NCBI GenBank assembly: GCA_002413045.1
Contig: DHWF01000029.1
Coordinates: 1 to 35,391, forward strand
Length of the DNA stretch: 35,391 bases
Reading direction: 5' to 3'
Source: Chloroflexi bacterium UBA5189
GTDB taxonomy: Bacteria; Chloroflexota; Limnocylindria; Limnocylindrales; CSP1-4
Under the pieces are notes generated by a model, which saw only the letters and a list, made by a program, of their open reading frames with translations, did not search any database and had not been told where the DNA came from. Below, piece after piece: positions 16,873 to 24,329 of this stretch (its first letter is position 1; the number at the start of each line of letters is the position of its first letter). The translations under genes were made by a program, and so were the position numbers.

Positions 16873-18081
16873 CTAGCTCCGATCGAGCGCCTGCGCGAGG
16901 TCCGCGATCAGGTCTGCGGCGCCCTCGATTCCCACGGAGAGGCGAACGAGTGCCTCGGGCACCTCGAGGCGCGAACCGGCCACGGAGAGGTGCGTCATCA
17001 CGGCCGGCAGCTCGATCAGCGACTCGACGCCGCCCAGCGACTCGGCGAGCGTGAAGATCTTCGTGGATTCGCAGATCGCGACGGCCCGCTCCCGAGCGGA
17101 CTGACCCCCGCGCGCCTTCGGCACGAACGAAACCATGCCGCCGCCGGCGCGCATCTGCTGCGCGGCGGAGGCGGCCTGCGGGTGCGCGTGCGGCCCGGAC
17201 GCGAGACCCGGATACGAGAGCCACTCGATGTCGTCGCGGTCCGCGAGGAATCGGGCGACCTCCGAGGCGTTCGCCGCGTGGCGTCCCACGCGCAGCGGCA
17301 GCGTTCGCAGGCCGCGAAGCGCGAGGAAGCAGTCGAACGGCCCGGGCACGGCGCCCATCGCGTTCTGGAGGAACCTGAGGCGCTCGGCGATCGCCGGGTC
17401 GCGGGTGACGGCGATGCCGAGGACCGTGTCGCTGTGGCCGGCGAGGTACTTCGTCGCTGAGTGGAAGACGATGTCCGCGCCCAGGTCGAGCGGGCGCTGC
17501 AGGATCGGCGACGCGAACGTATTGTCGACCACGATCAGCGGCCGCGGCCCATCGCCGAAGCGCTCCCGCACGACCCGTGCGGACGCCGCGATGTCAACCA
17601 CCTTGAGCAGCGGATTCGTGGGTGTCTCGAACCAGACGAGGCGCGTGCGCTCCGACAGTGCCTCCCACATCGCCTCGGGATCGGCAGCCAGGTCGGCATA
17701 CCGGGTCGTCACGCCGTTCGGGCCGCGCACCTTCTCGAGGTACCGGAACGTGCCGCCGTAGACGTCATCGCCGACGACGACCTCGGTGTCCGGGCCGGCG
17801 AACTCGGCGATTGCAGCGGTGGTCGCCGAGCCGGACGCGAACGCGATCCCGTGGCCGCCGCCCTCGAGCGCGGCGACCGCCCGCTCGAACCGGTCCCGGG
17901 TCGGGTTCTTTGTGCGGGCGTAGTCGTAGTCGTCGATCGGGCGCCCGACGCCGAGCTGGCGATAGGTCGAGGTCTGGTAGATCGGCGGCGCGACCGCACC
18001 CGTCTGCGCATCCGGCTCCTGGCCGGCGTGCACGGCGAGCGTTTCAAAGGTCAGGGCTGGGTCGAGGTCCTCGGGTCGCAT
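16873..18081 (-). CDS. Cystathionine gamma-lyase / gamma-synthase family PLP enzyme
   Basis: 402 aa, Cys/Met-metabolism PLP family. It shows AVHAGQEPDAQTGAVAPPIY, the tetramer/PLP-phosphate motif DYDYARTKNPTRD, FASGSATTAA, DNTFASP and the PLP Lys K211 in HSATKYLAGHSD. Sequence alone does not separate gamma-lyase (cystathionine to cysteine) from gamma-synthase. A cystathionine beta-synthase gene 1.7 kb away favours the lyase and a reverse transsulfuration route. It is transcribed divergently from the prenyltransferase gene, sharing a ~110-bp interval. Confidence 0.9.
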   Translation of the reverse strand: MRPEDLDPALTFETLAVHAGQEPDAQTGAVAPPIYQTSTYRQLGVGRPIDDYDYARTKNPTRDRFERAVAALEGGGHGIAFASGSATTAAIAEFAGPDTEVVVGDDVYGGTFRYLEKVRGPNGVTTRYADLAADPEAMWEALSERTRLVWFETPTNPLLKVVDIAASARVVRERFGDGPRPLIVVDNTFASPILQRPLDLGADIVFHSATKYLAGHSDTVLGIAVTRDPAIAERLRFLQNAMGAVPGPFDCFLALRGLRTLPLRVGRHAANASEVARFLADRDDIEWLSYPGLASGPHAHPQAASAAQQMRAGGGMVSFVPKARGGQSARERAVAICESTKIFTLAESLGGVESLIELPAVMTHLSVAGSRLEVPEALVRLSVGIEGAADLIADLAQALDRS

Positions 18082-18113
18082 CGCGCCGCATCATCGCAGG
18101 TCGAGTCACCGAT

Positions 18114-18140
18114 TTGACGGCCACCGAATAGTGCTACCAT
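18114..18140 (+). promoter_or_regulatory. Candidate sigma-70-type promoter for the UbiA gene
   Basis: TTGACG (18114-18119) and TACCAT (18135-18140) are separated by 15 bases, short of the optimum; TGC before the -10 may act as an extended -10. Predicted mRNA would start near 18147, giving a 47-base leader containing a six-pair hairpin (CGGAGG at 18155-18160 with CCTCCG at 18168-18173). Confidence 0.35.
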
Positions 18141-18193
18141 CAGCGCGCAAGTTTCGGAGGCGTCCGTCCTCCGGCGTCCCGAGGATCACGACC

Positions 18194-19252
18194 GTGCTCG
18201 CCGATCGACTCCGCGTCTGGAAGACCGCCTACAACACCGCGAATCTGCCCGTCGGGATGACGACCCCGCCGGATTCCATCTCGAAGTGGATCGTCATCAC
18301 GCGCGCCGCTGTCTTCTCGATGACCGTGACCTCCGGCCTGATCGGCGGCCTCCTGGCCGTCGGGGCGGCGCGACTCGCCCAGATCGGCAGCGGCCCCATC
18401 GGTGGCCCGTTCACGGTCGACTACGGGCTGCTCGTGCTCGCCGTCTTCGGGCTCGTCGTGGCCCACGCGGCGAACAACATGATCAACGACTACTTCGACC
18501 TCAAGGGTGGCATCGACACGGACGACTACGTCCGGGCGCAGTACGCGCCGCACCCGATCCTGTCCGGCTGGGTGACCAAGCGCCAGCTGGCCACCGCGAT
18601 CCTCATCGCCAACGCGATCGACCTCGCGATCCTCGTCTACCTGATGACGCAGCGCGGCCCGCTCGTCGCCGCGTTCGCGTTCGGCGGGCTGTTCGTGAGC
18701 GTGTTCTACGTCGCGCCGCCGATCCGGCTCAAGCACATCGGCCTCGGCGAACCGGGCGTGTTCATCGTCTGGGGCCCGCTCATGACCGTCGGGACGTTCT
18801 TCGTCGCCACGGGCCAGATCCCGGGGTGGGTCTGGATCGCCTCGCTCCCCTACGCGATCCTCGTGACGACCGTCCTGTTCGGCAAGCACATCGACAAGAT
18901 CGAGGCCGACAAGAAGAAGGGCGTCCACACGATGCCCGTCCTCCTCGGCGAGCAGCGAGCGCGACTGGTGGCCCGGATCCTGATGATCTCGTTCTACCCG
19001 ATCGTGCTCATCGCGGCCGCCGTCGGCTGGATCGGGCCGTGGGTGGTTCTCGTGGTGCTCGGCATTCCCCGGCTGATCGAGGTCCTGGGGGTCTTCAACA
19101 AGCCGCGGCCTGAGACGCCGCCGCACAGCTATGTCGGCTGGCCCCTGTGGTTCGTCGGCCAGGCCTTCGTCCACACGCGGCGCGCGGGCGCGCTGCTGAT
19201 CCTGGGCCTGCTCCTGAACTCGTTCCTGCCGATCAAGCTGCCCTGGCTATAG
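18194..19252 (+). CDS. UbiA-family prenyltransferase (MenA-like)
   Basis: 352 aa, about nine membrane helices. The first Asp-rich motif is NNMINDYFDLKGG (residues 94-106); the second is HIDKIEADKKKGVHTMPVLLG. These bind Mg and the prenyl diphosphate, so the protein transfers a prenyl chain to an aromatic acceptor, probably in menaquinone or a related quinone/lipid pathway. The aromatic substrate cannot be read from sequence. GTG 18194 was chosen because GAGGA lies eight bases before it; an earlier in-frame GTG at 18131 falls inside the likely promoter. The 3' end overlaps the convergent acetyltransferase gene by six bases (CTATAG contains both stops). Confidence 0.88.
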   Translation: MLADRLRVWKTAYNTANLPVGMTTPPDSISKWIVITRAAVFSMTVTSGLIGGLLAVGAARLAQIGSGPIGGPFTVDYGLLVLAVFGLVVAHAANNMINDYFDLKGGIDTDDYVRAQYAPHPILSGWVTKRQLATAILIANAIDLAILVYLMTQRGPLVAAFAFGGLFVSVFYVAPPIRLKHIGLGEPGVFIVWGPLMTVGTFFVATGQIPGWVWIASLPYAILVTTVLFGKHIDKIEADKKKGVHTMPVLLGEQRARLVARILMISFYPIVLIAAAVGWIGPWVVLVVLGIPRLIEVLGVFNKPRPETPPHSYVGWPLWFVGQAFVHTRRAGALLILGLLLNSFLPIKLPWL

Positions 19253-19813
19253 CCCTCGGGCGCGAGGCGGCCACGGCGCCTCGAACACGTACTCGAGCCC
19301 GTCGATCTCGTCCATCTGCTCGCCGACCTGGCTGAACCCGAAGCCACGGATGAGGCCGAGGGACGCCTCATTCGTGGGCGAGACCGAGGCAACGAAGCGG
19401 CTGATGCCGTGCTCGCGGGCCGCCCAGTCGAAGAGCGCCCGCACGGCCTCGCTCGTGTAGCCCTGCCGCCGATACTCCGGCTCGATCCGATAGCCGACCT
19501 CGGCGCGACCCCGCTCGTCGGGCGCGCCGTGGAATCCGAGGGTGCCGATCGCGTGTCGCCGCCCGTCCGGCTCGGTGATGACCATAGCCCGTCCGAGCCA
19601 CTGCTGGACGGACGGGTCCGCCTCCATCTGGGCGAGCCGGTACCGCGCGAAGTCCGCGAGGTCGTCGGTCATCGTGTCGCCGACGTCCGCCCCGAGCTCG
19701 CGCGAGGCGGTCTCCTCGTCGCCGGTCACGAGCGCCCGCATGAACGCGAGGTTCATCGATACGAGCTCGAGACGCGGCGTCCGGATCGACGGAACGGGGA
19801 CCGGGTCAATCAG
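19247..19813 (-). CDS. GNAT-family N-acetyltransferase (RimJ/RimL type), non-ATG start
   Basis: 188 aa from CTG 19813. The opening IRTPRLELV strand, the AIGTLGFHGAP strand, EVGYRIEPEYRRQGYTSEAV (acetyl-CoA pyrophosphate loop) and NEASLGLIRGFGFSQVG are classic GNAT motifs. No ATG, GTG or TTG exists between the end of the cystathionine beta-synthase gene and IRTPRLELV. CTG at 19813 and ATT at 19810 (ATTGA overlap with that gene's stop) are the candidates, with GAGGG about seven bases before CTG. ATG 19756 would lose the first strand, and GTG 19867 would extend back inside the upstream gene. The substrate is unknown. Confidence 0.8.
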   Translation of the reverse strand: MIDPVPVPSIRTPRLELVSMNLAFMRALVTGDEETASRELGADVGDTMTDDLADFARYRLAQMEADPSVQQWLGRAMVITEPDGRRHAIGTLGFHGAPDERGRAEVGYRIEPEYRRQGYTSEAVRALFDWAAREHGISRFVASVSPTNEASLGLIRGFGFSQVGEQMDEIDGLEYVFEAPWPPRARGL

Positions 19814-21233
19814 CGCGCGGCCCTCGATGCGCCAGGAACTCCAGGAGATCGAGCTTGGTGACCACACCGGCAGGCCGGCCGCCGGTGATCGCGACAACGG
19901 CGGGTGTCCCGCCGGACAGCGCGAGGAACGCCTCGTCCAGCGACGCCCCGAGGTCGATCGTCGGGAGCGGCTTGTCCATGACCTCGCCGACCGTGCGCTC
20001 GACGACGGACGGGTCGCGATACGCTCGGTCGAGCAGGCCCTTCTCGCTGACGGACCCGACGATCCCCTCCACCGCGTCGTCATTCGGGCGCTCCGACACG
20101 GGCAGCTGGCTGATGCCGTACAGCTGGAGGAGGTCGATCGCCGCGCCCACGCGGTCGGTCGTCCGCGCGAGCACGACCGCGGGCCGGTCCGCCTCGGCAT
20201 GGCGCGCGCGCAGCAGCTCGCCGACTCGGACGATCGCGCCGGTCGTCGTCATGAGGCCGTTGGCCCGCATCCACTCGTCGTTGTAGAGCTTCGACAGGTA
20301 GTTGCGGCCGCCGTCCGGGAAGATCACGACCAGCACGGCCTCGCGGGCGGCTGCGCCACGCTCGCGCATGATCCTGCGAGCCTCGTCGAGCGCGGCGACC
20401 ACCGCCGTCCCGCACGATTCGCCGGACAGGATGCCTTCCTCGCGGGTGATCCGGCGGGCCATTGCGAACGCGTCGCGGTCCGAGACGCGCACCCACCGGT
20501 CGACCATCTTCGCGTCGTACGTGCCGGGGAAGAAGTCCTCGCCGACGCCCTCGGTGAGGTACGGCCGGGCCGTGTCGCCCGAGAGGACGGACCCTTCGGG
20601 ATCCGCGCCGACGACGACGATGTCGGCCTTCTTCGTGCGCAGGTAGCGAGCCGCGCCGGTGATCGTGCCGCCGGTCCCGACGCTGGCCACGAAATGCGTG
20701 ATGCGGCCCTCGGTCTGCTCCCAGATCTCGGGCCCGGTGGAGACCTCGTGGGCGCTCGGGTTCTCCTGGTTCCAGTACTGGTCCGGCTTGAAGGCGCCGG
20801 GGATATCACGGGCGAGCCGCGCTGCGACGGAGTAGTAGCTCTCCGGCGACTCGGGCTCGACGTTGGTGGGGCACAGCACGACCTGCGCGCCGTACGCGCG
20901 CAGGAGCGCCTGCTTCTCCGGCGATTGCTTGTCGGCCATCACGAAGATGCACCGGTAGCCCTTGAGCGCGGCGGCGATCGCGAGCCCGTGGCCGGTGTTC
21001 CCAGAGGTCGGCTCGACGATCGTGCCGCCGGGCTTGAGGAGCCCGGCGCGCTCGGCAGCCTCGATCATCGGCAACCCGATGCGGTCCTTGACCGAGCCGC
21101 CCGGGTTCATCGTCTCGAGCTTGGCCAGGATCAGCGGCTGCCCCTCGAGCGGGCCGAGGTCCCGTGGGATGTGGGTGAGCCGGACCAGCGGCGTGTTCCC
21201 GACGAGATCGAGGATCGATTCGGCGTAGCGCAT
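19806..21233 (-). CDS. cbs: Cystathionine beta-synthase with C-terminal CBS domain pair
   Basis: 475 aa. Residues 1-320 are a fold-type II PLP enzyme: the PLP Lys is K49 in NPGGSVKDR, EPTSGNTGHG (residues 74-83) grips the substrate, and GTGGTITGAARYL binds the phosphate. Residues from about 335 to 475 carry two CBS motifs (VGELLRARHAEADRPAVVLA and VGEVMDKPLPTIDLGASLDE), which in this family bind adenosyl ligands. The single polypeptide resembles eukaryotic and actinobacterial CBS rather than O-acetylserine sulfhydrylase. It condenses serine and homocysteine to cystathionine. The start ATG 21233 has no strong SD. A repeat element lies 57 bases upstream. Confidence 0.92.
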   Translation of the reverse strand: MRYAESILDLVGNTPLVRLTHIPRDLGPLEGQPLILAKLETMNPGGSVKDRIGLPMIEAAERAGLLKPGGTIVEPTSGNTGHGLAIAAALKGYRCIFVMADKQSPEKQALLRAYGAQVVLCPTNVEPESPESYYSVAARLARDIPGAFKPDQYWNQENPSAHEVSTGPEIWEQTEGRITHFVASVGTGGTITGAARYLRTKKADIVVVGADPEGSVLSGDTARPYLTEGVGEDFFPGTYDAKMVDRWVRVSDRDAFAMARRITREEGILSGESCGTAVVAALDEARRIMRERGAAAREAVLVVIFPDGGRNYLSKLYNDEWMRANGLMTTTGAIVRVGELLRARHAEADRPAVVLARTTDRVGAAIDLLQLYGISQLPVSERPNDDAVEGIVGSVSEKGLLDRAYRDPSVVERTVGEVMDKPLPTIDLGASLDEAFLALSGGTPAVVAITGGRPAGVVTKLDLLEFLAHRGPRAD

Positions 21234-21290
21234 GCGAGGGTGAGGATATCCGCGGAGGCCGGCATGGTTCGCCTCCCGCGGCCGCCGACG

Positions 21291-21488
21291 GCACCTTTCC
21301 ATTTGAAGCGAACAGGTTTCGGTGGAATGCGTGCGGGCGATCCCCTGGTCGCCATCCACGGGTCGGAATCGCAACACGGGATCCCCTATCGCCGCGTGTG
21401 CCCTGCACGAACTGCCCACCGCGGGGCGCCCCAGGTCCTGCGCGAGCCCATCTGTCGTGTCCGGCGTTCACTTGAAGCGGAAAGTCGC
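21291..21488 (+). repeat. MITE-like element copy 1 (198 bp, terminal inverted repeats)
   Basis: The left end (21291-21313) and right end (21466-21488) are imperfect 23-base inverted repeats, 17 of 23 positions paired, with the core GTTCACTTGAAGCGG at the right end. A second element at 34450-34646 in the opposite orientation matches the left end at 20 of 23 and the right end at 22 of 23, and has almost the same inner length (152 versus 151 bases). The interiors are diverged but share GCACGAACTGC at nearly equal offset and an ATCC-CGGG block ending GAATC. CGACG flanks both sides (21286-21290 and 21489-21493), a possible 5-bp target duplication. It contains no convincing ORF. Confidence 0.7.
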
Positions 21489-21500
21489 CGACGCCACAAT
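21472..21500 (+). promoter_or_regulatory. Candidate promoter for the DUF1304-like gene, partly built from the repeat end
   Basis: TTGAAG (21472-21477), a 17-base spacer and CACAAT (21495-21500), followed after seven bases by ATG 21508. The -35 lies inside the right terminal repeat of the element and the -10 just outside, so the element end may supply half of the promoter. The predicted mRNA would be leaderless. Confidence 0.4.
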
Positions 21501-21507
21501 GGCGCCC

Positions 21508-21891
21508 ATGCATGTGATCGCGATTGCCGCCGCGGCCGTGGCTGCCCTCATCCACCTCTACTTCTTCGTGCTCGAGAGCCTGTGGTTCATGCGGCCGACG
21601 GTCTGGCGGCGCTTCGGCATCGACTCCGACGCGGACGCGCGGGTGACGCGCTCGTTTGCGTACAACCAGGGCTTCTACAACCTGTTCCTCGCCGCCGGCG
21701 TCGCGATCGGCGTGGCGCTGGTGGCCGCCGGCGAGACCGCGGCCGGTCGAGCGGTCACCCTGTTCGCCTGCGGCTCGATGTTCGCCGCGGGCGTCATCCT
21801 CGTGCTCAATAATCGATCGTTCCTGCGGGCCGCCCTGATCCAGGCCGCACCGCCGGCCGTGGCGATCCTCGCGATCCTCTTCCTCGGCTGA
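21508..21891 (+). CDS. DUF1304-like small integral membrane protein
   Basis: 127 aa, four hydrophobic segments (about residues 1-24, 51-70, 78-95 and 104-125). The first helix continues into HLYFFVLESLWF and YNQGFYNLFLAAGV, the recognisable block of the DUF1304 family. Function is unknown. An in-frame ATG at 21499 would add three residues (MAP). ATG 21508 was chosen because it is seven bases from a CACAAT -10 box. It runs towards the acyltransferase gene; the gap holds a weak six-pair hairpin spanning its stop. Confidence 0.75.
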   Translation: MHVIAIAAAAVAALIHLYFFVLESLWFMRPTVWRRFGIDSDADARVTRSFAYNQGFYNLFLAAGVAIGVALVAAGETAAGRAVTLFACGSMFAAGVILVLNNRSFLRAALIQAAPPAVAILAILFLG

Positions 21892-21913
21892 CGGGCTCGC
21901 CCTCCGTCACGAG

Positions 21914-22783
21914 CTAGCGCTCGATCGGGCCGGGCCCCAGGAGCAGCCACGTCAGGCGCCGGCGCAGGCGGCGCGGCCTTCCCGGCGGATCGACGGTTCC
22001 CGGATAGAGCTCCTCGACGACAGGAGCGATTCGCGCTGCCAGCGCATCGCTGACGCGCCCGGCAAGGTCCAGCTCGGCGCGCGAGTCCGGCTCGGGCAGG
22101 ACGCCGTCCCAACCCTCCCCCGCCAGCTCCAGCGCCGTGGTGGGCCGGAGCACGCGCGACGCCATGCGGCGGCCCACGTACAGCTCCTCGGTGCCGGCGA
22201 TCGCGAGCGGGACGATGGGAGCGCCCGTCCGGAGCGCGATGAGCGCCGCGCCCGGCCGGAATGGCCCGAGCCGACCGACCGGTCCGTTGATCGTGCCCTC
22301 GGGCATCTGGACGAAGACGGCGCCGGCGTCCACGACGGCGCGCGCCGAACGCACGTGGCTCTCGATCCCGACGCCGCCACGCCACACCGGCAGGAGCCCG
22401 CCGAGCCGGTGGATCAGCGATTCTCGCCAGCGTGCCGTGAACGTCGATGGGCCGCTGCCGAGAAACCAGGCGCGCGGCTCGGCGGGGATGGCGTGCATGG
22501 CGACGAACGGATCCATCCAGCCGCGATGCGCGGCCGCGATCAGCAGGTAGCCGCCCTTCGGGAGGAGCTCCTGGCCCGCCGTGTCGATCCGGAACCGGAG
22601 CAACCCGAACAGGACGAACCGGGCGACGAGCCGGAGGACGCGGTACAGCAGCGACGCTCGCGCCTCGGGCGCGCGACCGAGCCAATCGAGTCCCTCGCGG
22701 GCGCCGCCGCGTGCCGCAGCGAGCGCCTCCGGGCGAACCCGCGCACGCGGCCGCTTGGGGGCGGGATTCACGGGCTCGGACAT
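21914..22783 (-). CDS. PlsC-like 1-acylglycerol-3-phosphate acyltransferase
   Basis: 289 aa. The acyltransferase motifs are visible: HRGWMD (the HX4D catalytic pair), then the glycerol-phosphate motif around MPEGTINGPVGRLGPFRPGA, and APIVPLAIAG. One hydrophobic stretch (about residues 48-62) precedes them and would attach it to the inner membrane. Basic N- and C-terminal tails are present (PKRPRARVRPE and RPRRLRRRLTW). It is expected to acylate lysophosphatidic acid or a similar acceptor in phospholipid synthesis. It follows the canonical lgt by 59 bases in the same direction, placing two lipid-transfer enzymes together. Confidence 0.88.
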   Translation of the reverse strand: MSEPVNPAPKRPRARVRPEALAAARGGAREGLDWLGRAPEARASLLYRVLRLVARFVLFGLLRFRIDTAGQELLPKGGYLLIAAAHRGWMDPFVAMHAIPAEPRAWFLGSGPSTFTARWRESLIHRLGGLLPVWRGGVGIESHVRSARAVVDAGAVFVQMPEGTINGPVGRLGPFRPGAALIALRTGAPIVPLAIAGTEELYVGRRMASRVLRPTTALELAGEGWDGVLPEPDSRAELDLAGRVSDALAARIAPVVEELYPGTVDPPGRPRRLRRRLTWLLLGPGPIER

Positions 22784-22842
22784 CGGTCGATCATGGCACC
22801 CGCGAGACGCGCGAAGCGCGATCCCGTTGTGCCGCTGCGATC

Positions 22843-23826
22843 TCAGGCGGGCGGTGCGGGCTCCGGGTCGGCGGCGGCACCGTCTTCGGGCTTCTCGGCA
22901 TCGTCGGGCTCCTCGCCGGTGTCGGCGTCATCTGCGGCGTCGTCGAAGAACTCGTCGTCGGCAAACGGATCGTCGTCCTTGTCGTCCGCGACAGCCCGGG
23001 CGAGGACCATCTCCTCGGTCACGGACTGCGGGGCGTGCTGCCGGCGTCGGATGACCAGCATCGCGATCCCAATGAGCACGAACGCAGCGCCGAAATACTG
23101 CGCGGTCGGGATGTCGCCGATCCGCCAGTTCCCGATGCGCAGGAACTCGATCATGAACCGGACGCCGCCGATCCAGATGAGCATGATCGCGCCCATGTCG
23201 CCGACCCTGAGCCAGGGCCGCGGGCGCTGCGACAGCCAGACGAGCGTCGCCGCCCCGATCACGGCCGAGATCGACTCGTACAGGAACAGCGGATGGAAAT
23301 GCGTCGTGAGCGGGTACGTCGCGCACGGGAGCTCCACGACGCGGTGGGCGCAATCGATCGCGATGCCCCACGGCAGGTTGGTCGGCGGGCCGTACAGCTC
23401 CTGGTTGAAGAAGTTGCCCCAGCGGCCGGCGGCCTGCATCAGGAAGATGCCCGGCGCGATGATGTCCGCCCAGCGCCACGCGGAGACCTTGTAGTGGCGA
23501 ACCAGGAGCAGCACCGCGATCGTGCCGGTCACGAAGCCACCGAAGATTCCCAGGCCGCTGTACGGCGGCAGGACGATCTTGAGCAGGTCGTCCTTGTACA
23601 GCTGCCACTGGTCGATCACGTGATACAGGCGGCCGCCGATCAGCGCGGCAATCGCGACGATGATCAGGCTGTTCCCGATGATCTCCGCCCTTTCGCCGAA
23701 GGCGCGCGCCTGGCGGGTCATGACCCAGTACGCGAGCCCGAGGCCGACCGCGTAGGCGATGCCGTACCAGTACAGCGAGAACGGCCCGATCTGCAGCAGG
23801 ATCGAGTTCGGGGTCCAGTCGATCAT
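22843..23826 (-). CDS. lgt: Prolipoprotein diacylglyceryl transferase
   Basis: 327 aa, seven transmembrane helices, with the full Lgt signature GRWGNFFNQELYG (residues 134-146), RLYHVIDQW (around residues 66-74) and FHPLFLYES. It transfers diacylglycerol from phosphatidylglycerol to the lipobox Cys of prolipoproteins, and would serve lipoproteins such as the one at 1945-2976. The last ~50 residues are a very acidic Asp/Glu-rich cytoplasmic tail (DDKDDDPFADDEFFDD), not part of the core family. ATG 23826 opens the usual first segment; the upstream open frame to 23940 was rejected. TACACT lies eight bases before the ATG. Confidence 0.93.
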   Translation of the reverse strand: MIDWTPNSILLQIGPFSLYWYGIAYAVGLGLAYWVMTRQARAFGERAEIIGNSLIIVAIAALIGGRLYHVIDQWQLYKDDLLKIVLPPYSGLGIFGGFVTGTIAVLLLVRHYKVSAWRWADIIAPGIFLMQAAGRWGNFFNQELYGPPTNLPWGIAIDCAHRVVELPCATYPLTTHFHPLFLYESISAVIGAATLVWLSQRPRPWLRVGDMGAIMLIWIGGVRFMIEFLRIGNWRIGDIPTAQYFGAAFVLIGIAMLVIRRRQHAPQSVTEEMVLARAVADDKDDDPFADDEFFDDAADDADTGEEPDDAEKPEDGAAADPEPAPPA

Positions 23827-23834
23827 CGCGGCCG

Positions 23835-23840
23835 AGTGTA
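23835..23840 (-). promoter_or_regulatory. Candidate -10 box of lgt (near-leaderless)
   Basis: TACACT on the minus strand, eight bases before the lgt ATG at 23826. No convincing -35 hexamer is seen. Similar boxes at similar distance precede the genes at 25394, 25462 and 30847. Confidence 0.4.
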
Positions 23841-23969
23841 TGCGGGAGCGCCTGCCGCGATGATCCTCGGACCGATGGCTAGCGGGGCGTCGCCTCGGTC
23901 CTCCGAGGGGCCGTGTCGGCCAATTGGTCCGACTACGCAACTCCCGCCCCCGAATATGCTGGAGGCCTG

Positions 23970-24329
23970 ATGGCCGAGTTCCAGTGGTGGCTGCTCCTGG
24001 TCGGGCTCGTGGCGGGCGGCGGGCTCGTTGCGGTCGTCACGATGGACGGCCGCCGCCGCGAGGAGGACCTGGCGGACCTCGAGCGCGAGGCGGAAGCTAC
24101 CTGGATCGCCGAACGCGTCCACGGGCTCGACCGCGACATCGACGCCCACACCGTCGCCTCGATCCTGCGGATCCACCGCGAGTACGTGTCACTGCCGCCG
24201 CCGGATCAGATCATCGTGCAGGGCGGCGCTGGCGCCCCGGCGGCGTCAGACGACGGCGCCGATCGCGATCCCGACGAGGTAGGTGACGATGGCGGCGGCC
24301 GAGCCGATCAGGACCTGCCGCCCGCCTGA
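23970..24329 (+). CDS. Small single-pass membrane protein, hypothetical
   Basis: 119 aa. Residues 3-25 are a hydrophobic helix (EFQWWLLLVGLVAGGGLVAV). They are followed by a charged, helical stretch (RRREEDLADLEREAEATWIA), a segment RIHREYVSLPPPDQ and an Asp/Gly-rich tail. ATG 23970 has GGAGG about four bases upstream and a TATGCT box at 23955-23960. The last 84 bases overlap the convergent ferritin-VIT1 gene; the tail composition there mirrors the opposite strand, so the natural protein may end earlier or the overlap may be real. No family was recognised. Confidence 0.6.
   Translation: MAEFQWWLLLVGLVAGGGLVAVVTMDGRRREEDLADLEREAEATWIAERVHGLDRDIDAHTVASILRIHREYVSLPPPDQIIVQGGAGAPAASDDGADRDPDEVGDDGGGRADQDLPPA

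Noticed and set aside
19542..21812. 756-codon plus-strand frame over the acetyltransferase and cystathionine beta-synthase genes
   Set aside because: Shadow of two genes with clear catalytic motifs on the opposite strand; no ribosome site or domain.
21889..21909. Six-pair hairpin TGACGG/CCGTCA between the DUF1304-like and acyltransferase genes
   Set aside because: No U-tract on either strand and a nine-base loop; too weak to call a terminator.
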